Shown here: one piece after another, positions 1 through 11,936 of the stretch
Position numbering within the stretch: the first letter of the stretch is position 1
Layout of the letters: every line of letters starts with the position of its first letter
Origin: Emergomyces orientalis
Taxonomy: Eukaryota; Ascomycota; Eurotiomycetes; Onygenales; Ajellomycetaceae
Direction: 5' to 3'
NCBI GenBank assembly: GCA_002110485.1
Contig: MOWL01000023.1
Location: 1,054,001-1,118,000 of the forward strand
DNA: 64,000 bases
Program-made: the position numbers and the translations under genes
Notes under the pieces: model-generated
The model's database searches: none
Told to the model about the DNA's origin: nothing
The model's input: the letters and a program-made list of their open reading frames with translations, nothing else

Positions 1-2771
1 TCTGGAGATGGCACGACGCAACGCAGGATTTAAACTTAGAAATTTTGAATATTGGAACGCAGGAGAAGGAAAAGATTGTGTCGTGAGGCTGCAAGGAGAT
101 GGAAGGCAGAGAGATGGACAGCATCCTTTACCTCTTCACCAACCCCTCCATAGCAACACAACACAACGCGATTCACAACAACAACCAAGATGAGCTTGAA
201 ATTCCGCTTCAAGCTCGTAAATCATAATCAGCCGGGTGACTATCACGGCAAGCTTTAGCAATATGGTTGCAGAGGGAACTCACAGAATCAACAGATTTTT
301 GGGTTCCTCTGTGGTGAGCCTGCCCTGTGCTTCTGTCTCGATATCTGGACCGTTGATATTCTTAATTGGCGCTGCTTTCTTGCCCAGCAATGAACTATTT
401 AGACACACTTAGTAAAATATAAAAGTTATTCAGCTTCACTTTGTGTATGATCTCGACAGAAAGTTGAATAGAGCGTTTTTTAGATAGCAATGCCGTCGTT
501 TCTTCGTCGGTGTGGCGCTTGCATAGGGAGCTGATTGTGGATAGTACTTAACAGGCCAGTATTGATCACTTTTAATGATAATTACCATTGCTCGGCAAAG
601 CTGCTCTGCATGCGAGAGATCTGGCCAAAATAGGTCAATGACCCATGAATACTCTTTTGTTAGCTATATGCCTTGAGTTGTCAGCCCCTACTCCCTGTTC
701 AAAGTCCGTTGACAATCTCCCACGTCGCTCCCGAACTTATAATAGTAGCCACCACGACGGTGAAGGCAGCGATCGGCTAGGCGGATATTACATGAAAGCT
801 GATCGGTTTCATGATAGGGCTGGTCATAAATTTTCCAAGTGCGGTATACAGTGCGGGATTCCGCCCGGCAGCCTCCAGTCCGCCGCGGTCTGATACACCT
901 ATGCCTTCTAAAAGTTCCTATTAGTTGCTGCAGGAGTATTAACTTGCCAGCCTTCGGTTCCTACTCTGCCCAAAAATCGTGGAGTGTCCAGAGTTGACTT
1001 TCCACGGAACCAGCGGAAGATCGGAGTTTGTGTTGGTCGAGTCCAGAACTCCATTATGATTGGTATCTGGAGCATAAGAAATAAGGTCTTCCCAGCATAC
1101 TCATTCTCATAGGCTTGTCCTTATAAAAGGAGCGTTATGTAGTGGCATATATTACAGATCTGAAAGAGGCTGAAAGATGAAAAGAGTAGATCGAAACCGG
1201 GGATAACGAAGAAAACGAAAATGATGACTTTGGAACTGGTTTTGGATGTAGCTGAGCGTAGCATGACTTGCATGGCACTGGCGCAATATATGGAATGATT
1301 CGATGAGTAGTCCTTCCAGTGTGGTGATAATAGTTGATCCATATAGTACTTGTGCTCGGCTACATCTCCTTACCATAGATTACCCACCTGTTGGCTGTGG
1401 TCCCAGTGGCTGCTTATAGTCCTGTAAAGAACTTTTAATTTTAATTTTTTTGATGAAATAGACATCATCGGCCACATTGGACATTGGAGAGTAAATATGA
1501 GGTACTTACGGACATGCTGAAAGGGGGCGTAGCGCCCTTTTCTTATAATGATGTTCGTGTGGCCCGTGTTGGACTATTGCCTTGAAACCATCATGGATGA
1601 TGCCAGCGATCGTTCCCATTAGAATTCGGGAGCGGAATATGATATTAGTGACTCCTAATAAGCCTTAAGGTTATTGAAGGTATGTAAGAAAAGGTGATAT
1701 TAGAGAAGCTAATGGAGGGCTTTTCCGGGTTCAGGGCGACTCCTGAGCTCTGTAGGGCGCGGAAGACCGCATCTAGGTGCGGCACATTCTATTTTAGAAG
1801 AGCAGATAATACGACCAAGCCGTCGATATAGGTCACTTCTACCATTTGCTATGCAAATGGATAAAGCGAGATCTAGTGCCATTGTATTCTTAAGATGCTC
1901 TCTTATTTGATAAATAAAAAATAAAAAAAAAGACTGCCAAGCAAACAAGGTGCGTGGCTTGTTGTCCACATTAATATGTAGGCTCAATGGTTTAGGAGCT
2001 CGAAGGCTGTCTGCACCGGTGCATTCCTATATCGGCTTGAGGAGGAATTTTGGTAGAGATATTTTAGCCATTTAAGCTGAACACAAATAATAATAGTGAC
2101 GAAGCAATGATGAGGGCAAATTTTTCGTCATTTTGAAGCCCGTAATAAGAGCGTTTCGGCCAAAGGCTAGTGGAGTATAGAGAATGCAATGGGTTATCGG
2201 CGCCTTTCAGTAATAAATGCTGACCGGTCGCATGGATAGGAATGTACCTGGCTTGGGGGTAGGGTGTGGGGAAGGCCAGAGCAGTCCAAAGATAATAGAA
2301 ATGGAATCTTAAAGAAGCAGCAGACCTGGGCTCAGAAACGACTGAAGAAAAGGGGGAAATTCCCAAGGTGATTCACGTCAGCAATAGGTGATAGCATAGG
2401 GAGTAGGAATGAACGTAAACTGATCATCATCTAGTGTCAATTCACCATGCATAGTCCAACATTAGTTAACAATGCCGGCCGGCTACTGGTGATGTAAAAT
2501 TTAGCCGTTGCTACCTGCAAATCTCTCGGTTACCTGCCTTCCCTAATCGCAGTTATTTTTATCTGGAAGTTTTGGTCAGGGGGTAAAAATTGCCCGTAGC
2601 CCAGTGATTTGCAGTAGTTGAAAATGTTAAATGGTGGAATTTTGGGGAGAGACTATTGATATTGTGATTTGAGGGAGGTTGTCAAAAGAATTAATTTTTC
2701 ATTGCGACACATTATATTTACTTCACCAGATGCACCCTTAGCGCCAACTTCTCCAATTACTCCTTATTTAT
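1..2771. other. Gene-free left edge
   Basis: I see no supportable gene on either strand. Open frames here are short, lack recognisable domains and do not join through plausible introns. The base composition is mixed with AT-rich patches (about 1430-1450 and 1910-1930). It could hold decayed transposon sequence or the 3' untranslated region of the carboxypeptidase gene, but no terminal repeats or transposase/reverse transcriptase motifs were seen. Confidence 0.6.
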
Positions 2772-4899
2772 TCATATGAGCATAAGCGCCAGAAGAAGCA
2801 TAGATATATCCAGCCTTCCACCACCAAGCGTGGCTTTAGCAGCAGTTGCCTTCTTCGCTGTGCTGGTCGGTTTCTTTCCAGGGGACGTCGGAGTGGGGAA
2901 CTTGACATCGGGAAATAGATGTTTCGTATTTTGATCAATGAGAATGTAATCTCGGATAAGAGCGGAGCCATTCGTAATGGCAGCCACCTGGTCATCTGTG
3001 CAGCTGTAAAAGTCAAGAATGTAGCATGTGGGTTTCGGCTTGGGGGGTCGCTTGTTCCCGATTTGGAAAGTTGTTGGCGACCCTTTGGTAGAATAACCTT
3101 TATCAATCGCGGTATTAACCTTGCCAGTCGCAATATCCATGTTGAACATAGCGCGGCGGAAAATTTCAAATGAGGTTTCGGGTTGGTATGCAGGAACCAT
3201 GTGTCCAGCCTGGTATACTCTGCTGAAGGAAAAATTGCCATACTGGCGGACTTGACCACCGATATAGGAAGAGTTCGTTTGGATATCAGCATAACCGGCT
3301 GTTCGAAATCGAGAAGAATCACTATAATTAATGGAAAGGCTGGTACTTTCTCCTCCCACCCAGTTGCAAGAGTAATCTCTATCTCCATAAACCAATGTCA
3401 CTTTAATTCCTGAATCTAATAGATACCCTATATCGTTTGTATATCCGTGTGCGCCAGGACTGACATAATCTCCGGTTGTATTGAACGCCCTGTAGACGGC
3501 CATAGAACCGCTCGTGTAGTTGACAGGAACGCCGAGGTCAGCCTGTACATGTGGCCTGTTGAGATAGCCTTGGAAAAAAGGGGGCGGGAAGGGGTCGGCT
3601 CTAGGGTGGGTGATATCATAGTAGCTCATGCCGCTGGCCGTTGAATATGGTTCCTCAACCCCAACGCAAGTCTCGGAAGCTTTGCAGCAAGCTTCGTTCA
3701 CCGTGGCGTTGTTGCCATAATGATTCAGGTCAGCCTCATGTGTCAGCTTGCGGCAGTTCTCCAATTGCTCTGAACATCCACCCGGCTTGTGGTAAGCGTC
3801 AAGCATGGTTTCGTAGGTGGTACTATTGACAGCTTTGATGCTATAGGTGTTGTTGCGCGCGAATTCGGGATACGTGAAAATTTGGGAAAAAATGTCAATG
3901 CAGCCACTGATAATGCCAAGGGTGTCAATATGAAGGACTACCTTGTAATCCTGGTTGGCAATAGTACCATCTCTAATTTTCTGGTTTTGATCTAGAAAAA
4001 ATCGAGCAAAGCTTGGACCATATTTGCCCCCGTAAGACTCCGCCCAAATACTTACCTGGTCATTTTTTGGTTTATATTCGGGGAACTCTTGGAACCAAGC
4101 TTGGGCAAAGTGCCAGAAGGAACGGGCAGCGTTCGAAGTATTGTTAACGGTGTTCTGGGGATTCTGGCTTGGATATGTCCCAACCCAAAATGTACTGTTC
4201 TGAACTGGCGCACTGTTCGAAAAATCTACGGCCGTGATGTTGCCTGAAACAAAATCCGCGGTTACATTCACAAGCGCATCGTAACTGAATCCTGTCTGAA
4301 CAGGCTGATCAATGTATAACATATTAACGTTTCGATTCCAGGACCACGGGTTGAGAGTTGTTGAATTAGAATCAAGGTTAACAGTGCAGGGCCCATTTTC
4401 CTGGAACAACCCATACCTAAATCACAGAGTTAGCCCTTTCGTGTAGCCATATCGAAAATAGGATAATGGGGGGCCATGTTTTCGGAGGCGCACATGCTAG
4501 ATGACCCAGGCCCACCATTGAGCCATGCGGATAATGGAGCATTTATGGGATCTTCCCGAGCCTCGAAAAACCAGAAAAAGGTATTGACGGAATAATTCTG
4601 GTAAACCCCTACGTCCTCGAGGGTCCCGGGGGGTAGATGAACATATCCGGCGTATGCCTTGACACCTGGCGTGGTTTCACAGATACTCGTCTGGTTTTAC
4701 ATCAGTCACAATGAATTGGCCAGGCTTGGTACTAACAGTCGTGAAGAAAAGAAAATAGACAGACCTGTTTATACAATATTGATACCCCATTTTTTAACGA
4801 GACCGTGTGGAGATCCTTAGGTGTAGGGGGAAAATATTGGCTTAAAACCGGAGTAACAAACGCAACCACCGTCACAGATACCGCAATAGAAAACCGCAT
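2772..4899 (-). CDS. GPI-anchored S10 serine carboxypeptidase
   Basis: Three exons: 4899-4765, 4690-4494 and 4416-2772, giving 658 residues. The protein opens with a signal peptide (VTVVAFVTPVLSQ). The family signature WLNGGPGSSS is split by the second intron, which rejoins as SSSMYGLFQENGPC. The catalytic triad is visible: Ser in WAESYGGKYG, Asp in VYGDRDYSCNW and His in YQAGHMVPAYQ. Many N-glycosylation sequons are present. The tail is Ser/Thr/Lys/Ala-rich and ends in a short hydrophobic stretch (DISMLLLALMLI), as expected for a GPI anchor. Known family: fungal carboxypeptidase S1 homologs (ScpA type, about 650 residues), cell-surface enzymes that trim C-terminal residues from peptides. Start chosen because the longer in-frame upstream stretch would bury the signal peptide. 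It lies head-to-head with the NLR gene, 1.2 kb away. Confidence 0.93.
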
Positions 4900-6122
4900 T
4901 GCGAATTCTGACTGGGGGGAAACAGAGTAGGCGATATTTAAATGGCTAGCAACAACAAAACCGCTCGCCAATTCAGTTTGTCGTCAACTGAATGGAAATA
5001 CCCAAGGCTCCCTGTAATGGTTTTGCTTGCCGTAACCTGGACGGCATACCAAATTTGAAGAAGATAAGACAGTGAGAGGAGTCATCTTCTTTTTAAACCA
5101 CGCATTCGTGGGCACCCACTTCAAGATTCTGTGGATGCTGGCTACCCGCATGAATATTGCAGCCATACCGTAGCCAATTTCCGCAGGGATTTAGAATAAA
5201 AGCTCATCAAAGAGAGCACAATCCGCTTTATCCTTTGTTATGCATCCTGTGGACTGTGAATGCCATATATCACAGGTCCTCAAATAAACATACGCCATAA
5301 CCACTGGTTTGGGATTTTTCTTTGATGGTCACAACATTGGTATGATAATTAGTGGCTGGAGTCTTGCACCACGCTGATCAGGAACCGCCATACGTGTGAC
5401 TTTCCAGTTTGCCCATCAGGCGACGGCACGGAGGCCGGAGAAACCACTCCTTCGGGTCCATCCTTACTGCTTAAGAGATGATGTTGCTGATGGCTAGCCT
5501 ACTACATCCCTGGGGTGGGGTTATTCGTTCTTCCTGATGCCAGTAGTTTGAAAGAAAGTGGGCTTTCGGCCGGAAAAACATTTCGTGCGCTTTGTGGAAA
5601 GGGGCCGCCGTCATTACCATTCCCTCGCTACGGCAGCTCCATACAGCTAGCAGCCAGTCGCACAATCCGCTCTGCATGGGGACAAATTGGAGCCAGGGCT
5701 TAAAACTAATTATAGGGGACTAGCTGGGTCAAGTTGAGCCTGTGGTTGCGCGATTGGTTGCATGTCGACAAAATATGAGATAAAAATTCGAGATTCCTAG
5801 CAAATGCCTGGCCAAAAAAAAAAAAAAAAAAAAAACACCTAGCCACGAACAAAATGCTGCCAACGAAGGATTCTCCAGCCAATGCTTTCTTGACCTTGCC
5901 AATGACCAGTACCCCGCCTTGTGGCTGGACAGAACGAAGCCTCCAGCACGCAAGGCTGAAAGTCGAGATGATATTTTCTCGGCATTCCATGGGGTAGTGT
6001 CCCTTAAAAATACCTGGATAAAGGTCATAGGTCCGATGAGATCTGAATGTGATTATTTTTGTCACTAATGATTTGATTCCACCTTTTACGACTTCATAGT
6101 TATTGAGCGGACACTAGTTTTG
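4900..6122. other. Spacer between carboxypeptidase and NLR genes
   Basis: This spacer carries both upstream regions of a divergent pair. It contains a 22-base poly(A) run at 5814-5835. Several open frames of 60-120 codons cross it but none shows a domain or a splice-joined extension. I see no gene. Confidence 0.6.
5814..5835 (+). repeat. Poly(A) tract, 22 bases
   Basis: Uninterrupted A run in the spacer upstream of the NLR gene. No flanking target-site duplication was recognised, so a retroposon origin is not supported. Confidence 0.9.
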
Positions 6123-9100
6123 ATGGTTTCTAACAGAAGGAAGGAAGAGTTGGAGGTAGCCAAAGCCACAGCAATGGATCCTACCAAAAATGCTGATGCT
6201 ATTCCCTCGGACATCTCATTACTATGGCAGCGAGCGTTGGATAAGTATCAAGAGAGCACGGGTAAAGATCTCGAGGCGGTACCTCGTTTTACGCGTGTCG
6301 AGGATATCTTCAAAGATGCTGAGCTGCAGCAAAGTACGTTCGACCAATTTCGACACAATGGTGAAATGGTCGACAGGCTTCGATCCTCTGTAGCGCGAAA
6401 TCTCAATTTTCTGGAATCACTCAGATTCCTTGTAGATGGTGCTGCTTTGGTGAGCACATATTCTATTTTTCTATATAGGACTGACTACCAACGGGTATTT
6501 TGATTCTACGTGAAATAAAATCCTTCTAACATATGTACCATCATCTATCTGCAGGCCTACCCCCCGACAGTTGCTATATCTTCTGCTTTTTTTCACTTCC
6601 TTCAGGTATGCACGTACCTCCATACTACTTCGAACCGATTTGCTTGCGATTATGAATGTGTCATTACGTGGAGAGTTTATGGTCCTCATTTTTCCATGTG
6701 TATATAGGTGACCAAGCATATTTCTTCAGATTATGATAAAATAGTCGATTTTTTCGAGTCTATGAAGACATTCCTAGAGCGTTTATCAATTATCCAGGGG
6801 AAATTGCCTTCGATTCCTGCATATAGGTCTCATGTTATGCGTGTCTTCTCAGCTATGTTGAACGTGTGTGGTATTGCAACCACATACATAAAGAAAGGAA
6901 GATTCAGTAAGCACACATTATACCCTGCTCTTCAGCATTTATAGTGCTTATACTCGATAGAAAAATGGGCCAGAGCTTTTATGGATGGCGGAGCCGATGA
7001 GAACCTGAAAACCGCCAAAGATGCGATGGAGAAGTCACTCGCAGAACTGGAATCTGCCTCACTCACTGTCATTCTCGCTACCACCGAAAACCTAAAGCAC
7101 GATACAAAGGACATTGTTCTGAAAACCGAAAGAATTGACATTAGCAGCCAGAGAATCGATAATAGAACTGAAAGGATCGAAGTATCTATTCTCGCCCATC
7201 GAGATGAGTTCCACGAAATGTCTGCGAACTTTGAAAAGTTGCTAAGAAGCCAGCGGAAGGAAGCGAAACAGATGCAGTTACATGATGCTGGAAAAGGGGC
7301 AGATGCAACGACGCGCAAGCACGCCGCTTTTAATTCCGTGAAACTCCGCTTCGAGACTAACATTGACCCGGCCTGGCAGGCTCGAGATATTGAGTATTCT
7401 TTTGTAAAGGGATCAGCTAGATGGATTTTGGAGGAAGAAGCTTACCAGACATGGCGTGAAGGAAACAGTAACCCGTACCTATGGATTTCTGGCGACCCTG
7501 GCCTTGGGAAGACCTGCGTCGCATTTGCGCTGTCCAGAGTATTGAAGGAATCGGTGGCTTCGGAACCGAAGACTTCAGTCGCAGCATTTTACTTCCAGGA
7601 TGACCAAGTTGAATCTATGTCAGTGTCAAACGCGATGTCCAGTATTATTATTCAAGTTTCAGGGGGCGATAGCGCCTATTGTGAGCAAGCATCGTCAGAA
7701 ATCGGAAAGCTAGACGGAGACGTCGATACCGATGACTGGACCGACTTATGGGAGCGATTTTTCCAATCTAAATTCGGAAAGGAATCTTCCCATCGGCTCT
7801 TTCTAATCATCGATGGACTGGATGAGATAGCAGCCGACGATAGATCGAAATTTCTTGAACTTTTAGCGCGAATACGAAAAGAAAGTCTCAACATCCATGT
7901 AATGCTCACAAGTCGTGTTGGTATACAGTCGTCTCCTAGCTCCCTCCAACCATTTGAAATTATCGTTACCAAGGAGAAACTGTTGGCGGACATGACGCTT
8001 CTGATTGAAGACCGATTCGAACGCCTCCAAAACCTGTATAAATTTCGCCGGCAGACGAAAAAGAAAATCCTTTCCAAAATATTGGAGAAGGCTGACTGTA
8101 AGCGTTTCTTATTGGTTTTTTGCTCTATACCCATTTCCCTGATAAAGTGGCTGATTCTAAGTTAGCAATGCTGTATGTCGACCATATGCTGCGGCGATAC
8201 AATTCGATTGGCAGGGAAGGGGCGGTGTTGAAGGATCTTGAAACGAACCTCCCAGACAATCTCCAATCTGTTTACAACATTATGTTACTCGAGGTTCAGC
8301 AGCGCAGAACTTCTGAACACCTGCAAATATTCAAGCAGCTATTATTATGGTTGGCTTTCGCAAAACGTCTTTTAACTGTTGGGGAGGTGGAGGCATGGGC
8401 CACACTCTTAGACCATGACCGGTCATATAACGTCATGGAAGAGGTCGAAGGGAAATCATCAAGGTATGTTATACCAATCACCAACTCTTCATGAATAGGA
8501 TGAGCGGGTCAAAAACTGACCTTTAACTGCTCAGCATTTTGAGAATTACAAGATCAATTGATGAGGAGAACCAAGACGAGCAAAGTGACGACGGTCAAGA
8601 TTTCGTTGATGATAAATCTATTGCCTCGAAAATGATAGCCGACGACAATGCTGCACCGTTGCAATTTCTGGATAGATCCTTGCGGGACTATTTCCGTTCT
8701 GCTGACGTGAGCGAAACTGGATTACGAACGAAACCTTGCTCTGCTCACCTCATAATATTTGAGACGTCTGTCAATGTGATATGCGGACGCTACCAGTCTA
8801 CAGACAAGGCCGTAGGAGATCAGTTAAAGGATTATGCTATTGATTTTTGGACTGACCACTTTTTGGATCTCGATCCTCTTTCTGCAACGGAATCGGATGT
8901 CGTGCGAGTTGTTGAATCGCTATGTCTCGTCCTGAACAACCACAATAATGCTGCAAAAGAACTCGAATCAGGCCCAGTTTACCGTGAAATTTTTGGGAAA
9001 ACGGTAAAACGCCAGAATAGGTTTTTGAGATCTGTGTCAAGATGGGTTCGTAGAGCATCGACGTTGAATGATCAAAGGTTGAGCGATGGGGAAAAATTGT

Positions 9101-11090
9101 GGCTTGAAAATGTTGCACAGTCTCCGTTGAAGATAATGGTTCCGCTAGCACGAGGCCATGTCTTGAATTGGTTCCAGCAGCTGCATGGAGAGGACGAACC
9201 CTTTGCTTTCGCAGCGGATGCGCTCTTGATGGTAAGCGCTGTGAAAACTGAGCCTCAGTAGCATAGTTTCTAACTGCTTACACTTCCTCCCAGACGGACC
9301 TCTGCCCAAGTATTTCAGCAAAACATATCACAGACGCGAAAAATATAAAGATGTTTGCGGAGGTATTTTCGGACATCCCAAGAGATGAAACAGCATATCG
9401 AGCTGTAGGGCTCATTTTCAAAGACCACGGACACTATGACGAGGGAATTGTCGCTTGCAATGCTGCATTGGCAATATCTACCACTACAGCAGGTCGTTTT
9501 CGCACGTTGATTGTTCTCGCACAGATATACGCCGAATTGTATGAGGGCGAATTAGACGACGAATCTGACAACGAATTCGATGGCGGGAAGCCTGCGAAAG
9601 ATCCTAACGAATACAATGCCATAGCGTACAAGACAATCCGCGAAGCTCTTTCCAATCGGCCTTCACTGGACAATCCCACAACAGAACAGGAAACACTCCT
9701 CCTAATTCGAATAGCTCTACTAATCAGGGGCGACTGCGAAAGTATTATGAATCGCCTCAATAAGGCTGTGAAATCTTACGGGGAGGCAAGAGTCATTTGC
9801 CCCACCGATATCTTAGATGGGCTCTCCCTGAACGAAATAACCACAATTCTCGGAGACCAAGGGAAATTTGCCGAGCTTATGGAGAACGTCGAGCAGTGGA
9901 CATTTTGGGAGCGGATGGCTTGGCTGACGGCCGACGACGAAGATAATACACACGATAGGTTTCGTGAGGCTGCAACCAAAGCTGGAAAAGAGGACCTTTT
10001 AATCAACACATATGAAGAAATAATAGCGTATTTAGACCGTTCGAAATCATCCGCCGCTATCCGCTGGGAACTCGCTTCTTTTTATCAGACGGTAAAGGGC
10101 GATTTCGCGAAGGCGAAACTGCTATTCTACGAAATCATAGATGGAGATTCGTTCATCAGCCCATCCACCGGTGAGGAAGATCTGACAACCCTCTCTGAGA
10201 CCCAGTTGGACCTTTGCGACATCATCTACGAGGAGTTCCGGCGAGCACGAACCCCGGAGAAAAAGATCGCGTCCATGGACGAGTTGAAAAGGCTACAAAC
10301 GCGCCGACGCAGAGCTGCTGTGGATGATGGAGATGTTTATGAAACAGCCAGCTCCATAGTCCTCGCGAATATGCTTCGCAGGATGGGTCCAGCCCACGAC
10401 TTCCAGAATATATTGGAACGAACGTTCCAAACATGCATGTCCTCATTAACAGACGATAAGGGTTGGAATGACCAGAACAGCCTGTGCCTACTTGCTAAGG
10501 TCCTAGCCTCCGTTGGAGGGTTGGAAAGGGAGGCACAGATTGCATACTCTGCGCAGTTCTACATTGTCGACCCGGAAGTGGAGCATGTCTGGTCTAGCGA
10601 TGAGGAGTCTGAATGGAGCACCGACAGTGAGGATGACAATAATGGAAGCAACGCGGCCTCGGATGCTGGATATAGCTCCTCAGCATCTGAGAAGAAAAAA
10701 AATGAAAACGAGGACTTCGCCCCCCGAACTAACTATGTGTGCAACGGAGAGTGTGAAGACGACAATATCGAATCGTGGGATGCGGGTGCTGTCTATCTCT
10801 GCATGGTATGTTCCAACAGCGACCTGTGCGAGGGGTGTTACCAAAAGCGCCAGGCACGCAATAAGGGTTCGACTGAGAGTAACCACTGGCGGTTGTACTG
10901 TGGGGCAAACCATTGGTATATCAAGGGGCCAGTCGAAGGATGGAAGGGAATCAAGGGAGGGTATATGACAATTGGAGAAGAGAAGATTAAGTTTATGGAC
11001 TGGTTGGAGGAGATTCGGGCGTCAAAGTGGACGAGAGCGTGGGAGCAGTTTTGGATGAGGGAGGAGGCCAAAGGAGATATTTTAGGATGA
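6123..11090 (+). CDS. NLR-like STAND protein: Goodbye-NACHT-repeats-zinc finger
   Basis: Seven exons: 6123-6449, 6555-6605, 6708-6906, 6961-8097, about 8148-8463 (or 8166-8463), 8535-9231 and 9294-11090, about 1,500 residues. The N-terminus (roughly 20-200; LLWQRALDKYQESTGKDL and a later AYPPTVAIS segment) matches the fungal Goodbye domain. A coiled-coil-like stretch follows. The NACHT ATPase has Walker A at about 368-378 (ISGDPGLGKTCVA) and Walker B at about 472 (LFLIIDGLDE). The C-terminal half is helical, repeat-like (TPR-style) and acidic, then ends in a ZZ-like Cys/His zinc finger from about 1384 (VCNGEC, LCMVC, LCEGCY, LYCG, NHW). Known family: fungal NLR-like receptors, some acting in heterokaryon incompatibility; a role here is inferred. 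A downstream in-frame ATG at 6174 is a possible alternative start. All exon phases are consistent. Confidence 0.88.
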
Positions 11091-11669
11091 CGGTTTGGGT
11101 AACGAGGATAGATAGCACTGAGTGCTGTTGTTCGACTATTTCACCTGTTTGGGATCATTTGATACCATCTCCGTCCATAAATAAGTTTACTTAACCTCCT
11201 CTCAAGTCAACGCAACAATCATATTAATTTGTTTTTAGAAAAGCGTCTCTAATAATGTCATGCGAACTTTGGTATAGAGGTTAAGCCCTAAACCGGGCAT
11301 ATATGTAGTAAAATGTTGAAACAAAGGCTTTGGGCGACCAACAGACAACCAGGTACAAGTACAGCACAATGCATGCATACTTATGAAATTGAAAAAAGAT
11401 AACTGTATGCATGCATCCACTTCACCCATTTGGAGTAAAAACAAACAAAATGCAAATACAAAATAGTATATATATTTTGAACAGACCTAGCTGGCTGATC
11501 AGATGAGCCATACGGACTGGACTATATAGAAAGAACATGGAAATAAAAACAAAAAGCGGTGGTATGATGATATGAGATGTTCCTTCCTATTTCACTCCGG
11601 CCCCGTCTTTGATATGATGGAAATGGAGCAAGTAAGGGCAAAATATAGAAAGGGCAAAATATAGAAAAG

Positions 11670-11704
<35 letters not shown>

Positions 11705-11936
11705 GTTAGGAGCAAAAGGTCCGATGGTAAATTGAATTAAATCAAAACCGAGAAGTGCAAGAAATACTTGACGAATGCAGAGTGGCGGAACACCATGCTA
11801 ATGGAACTGGAACTGTTGGAAAAGGGGAGATAACAAAACACGAAAGAGAGGGGAGGGCGGCAATTAAGAGATATAATAATTAAAAAAGAATGAGAAAAGT
11901 TAGCCAGTATATACATTGTTCTAAACCGGATATCTA
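11091..11936. other. Convergent 3' spacer NLR / NEM1
   Basis: Tail-to-tail spacer that must hold both 3' untranslated regions. It is AT-rich, with a 16-bp tandem repeat and a 30-base poly(A) run (listed separately). No gene seen. Confidence 0.7.
11636..11701 (+). repeat. 16-bp tandem repeat plus poly(A)30
   Basis: Two exact copies of GGGCAAAATATAGAAA (11636-11651 and 11652-11667), a partial third unit, then an uninterrupted A run at 11672-11701. The layout resembles the 3' end of some non-LTR retroelements, but no element body was recognised. Confidence 0.85.

Noticed and set aside
2768..3388. 206-codon minus frame overlapping the carboxypeptidase
   Set aside because: Another frame of the same strand within the clear S10 coding exon; no domain.
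11235..11444. 69-codon minus frame with repeated GCATGCATAC-like sequence
   Set aside because: Lies in a 3' spacer, lacks domains and is AT-rich.
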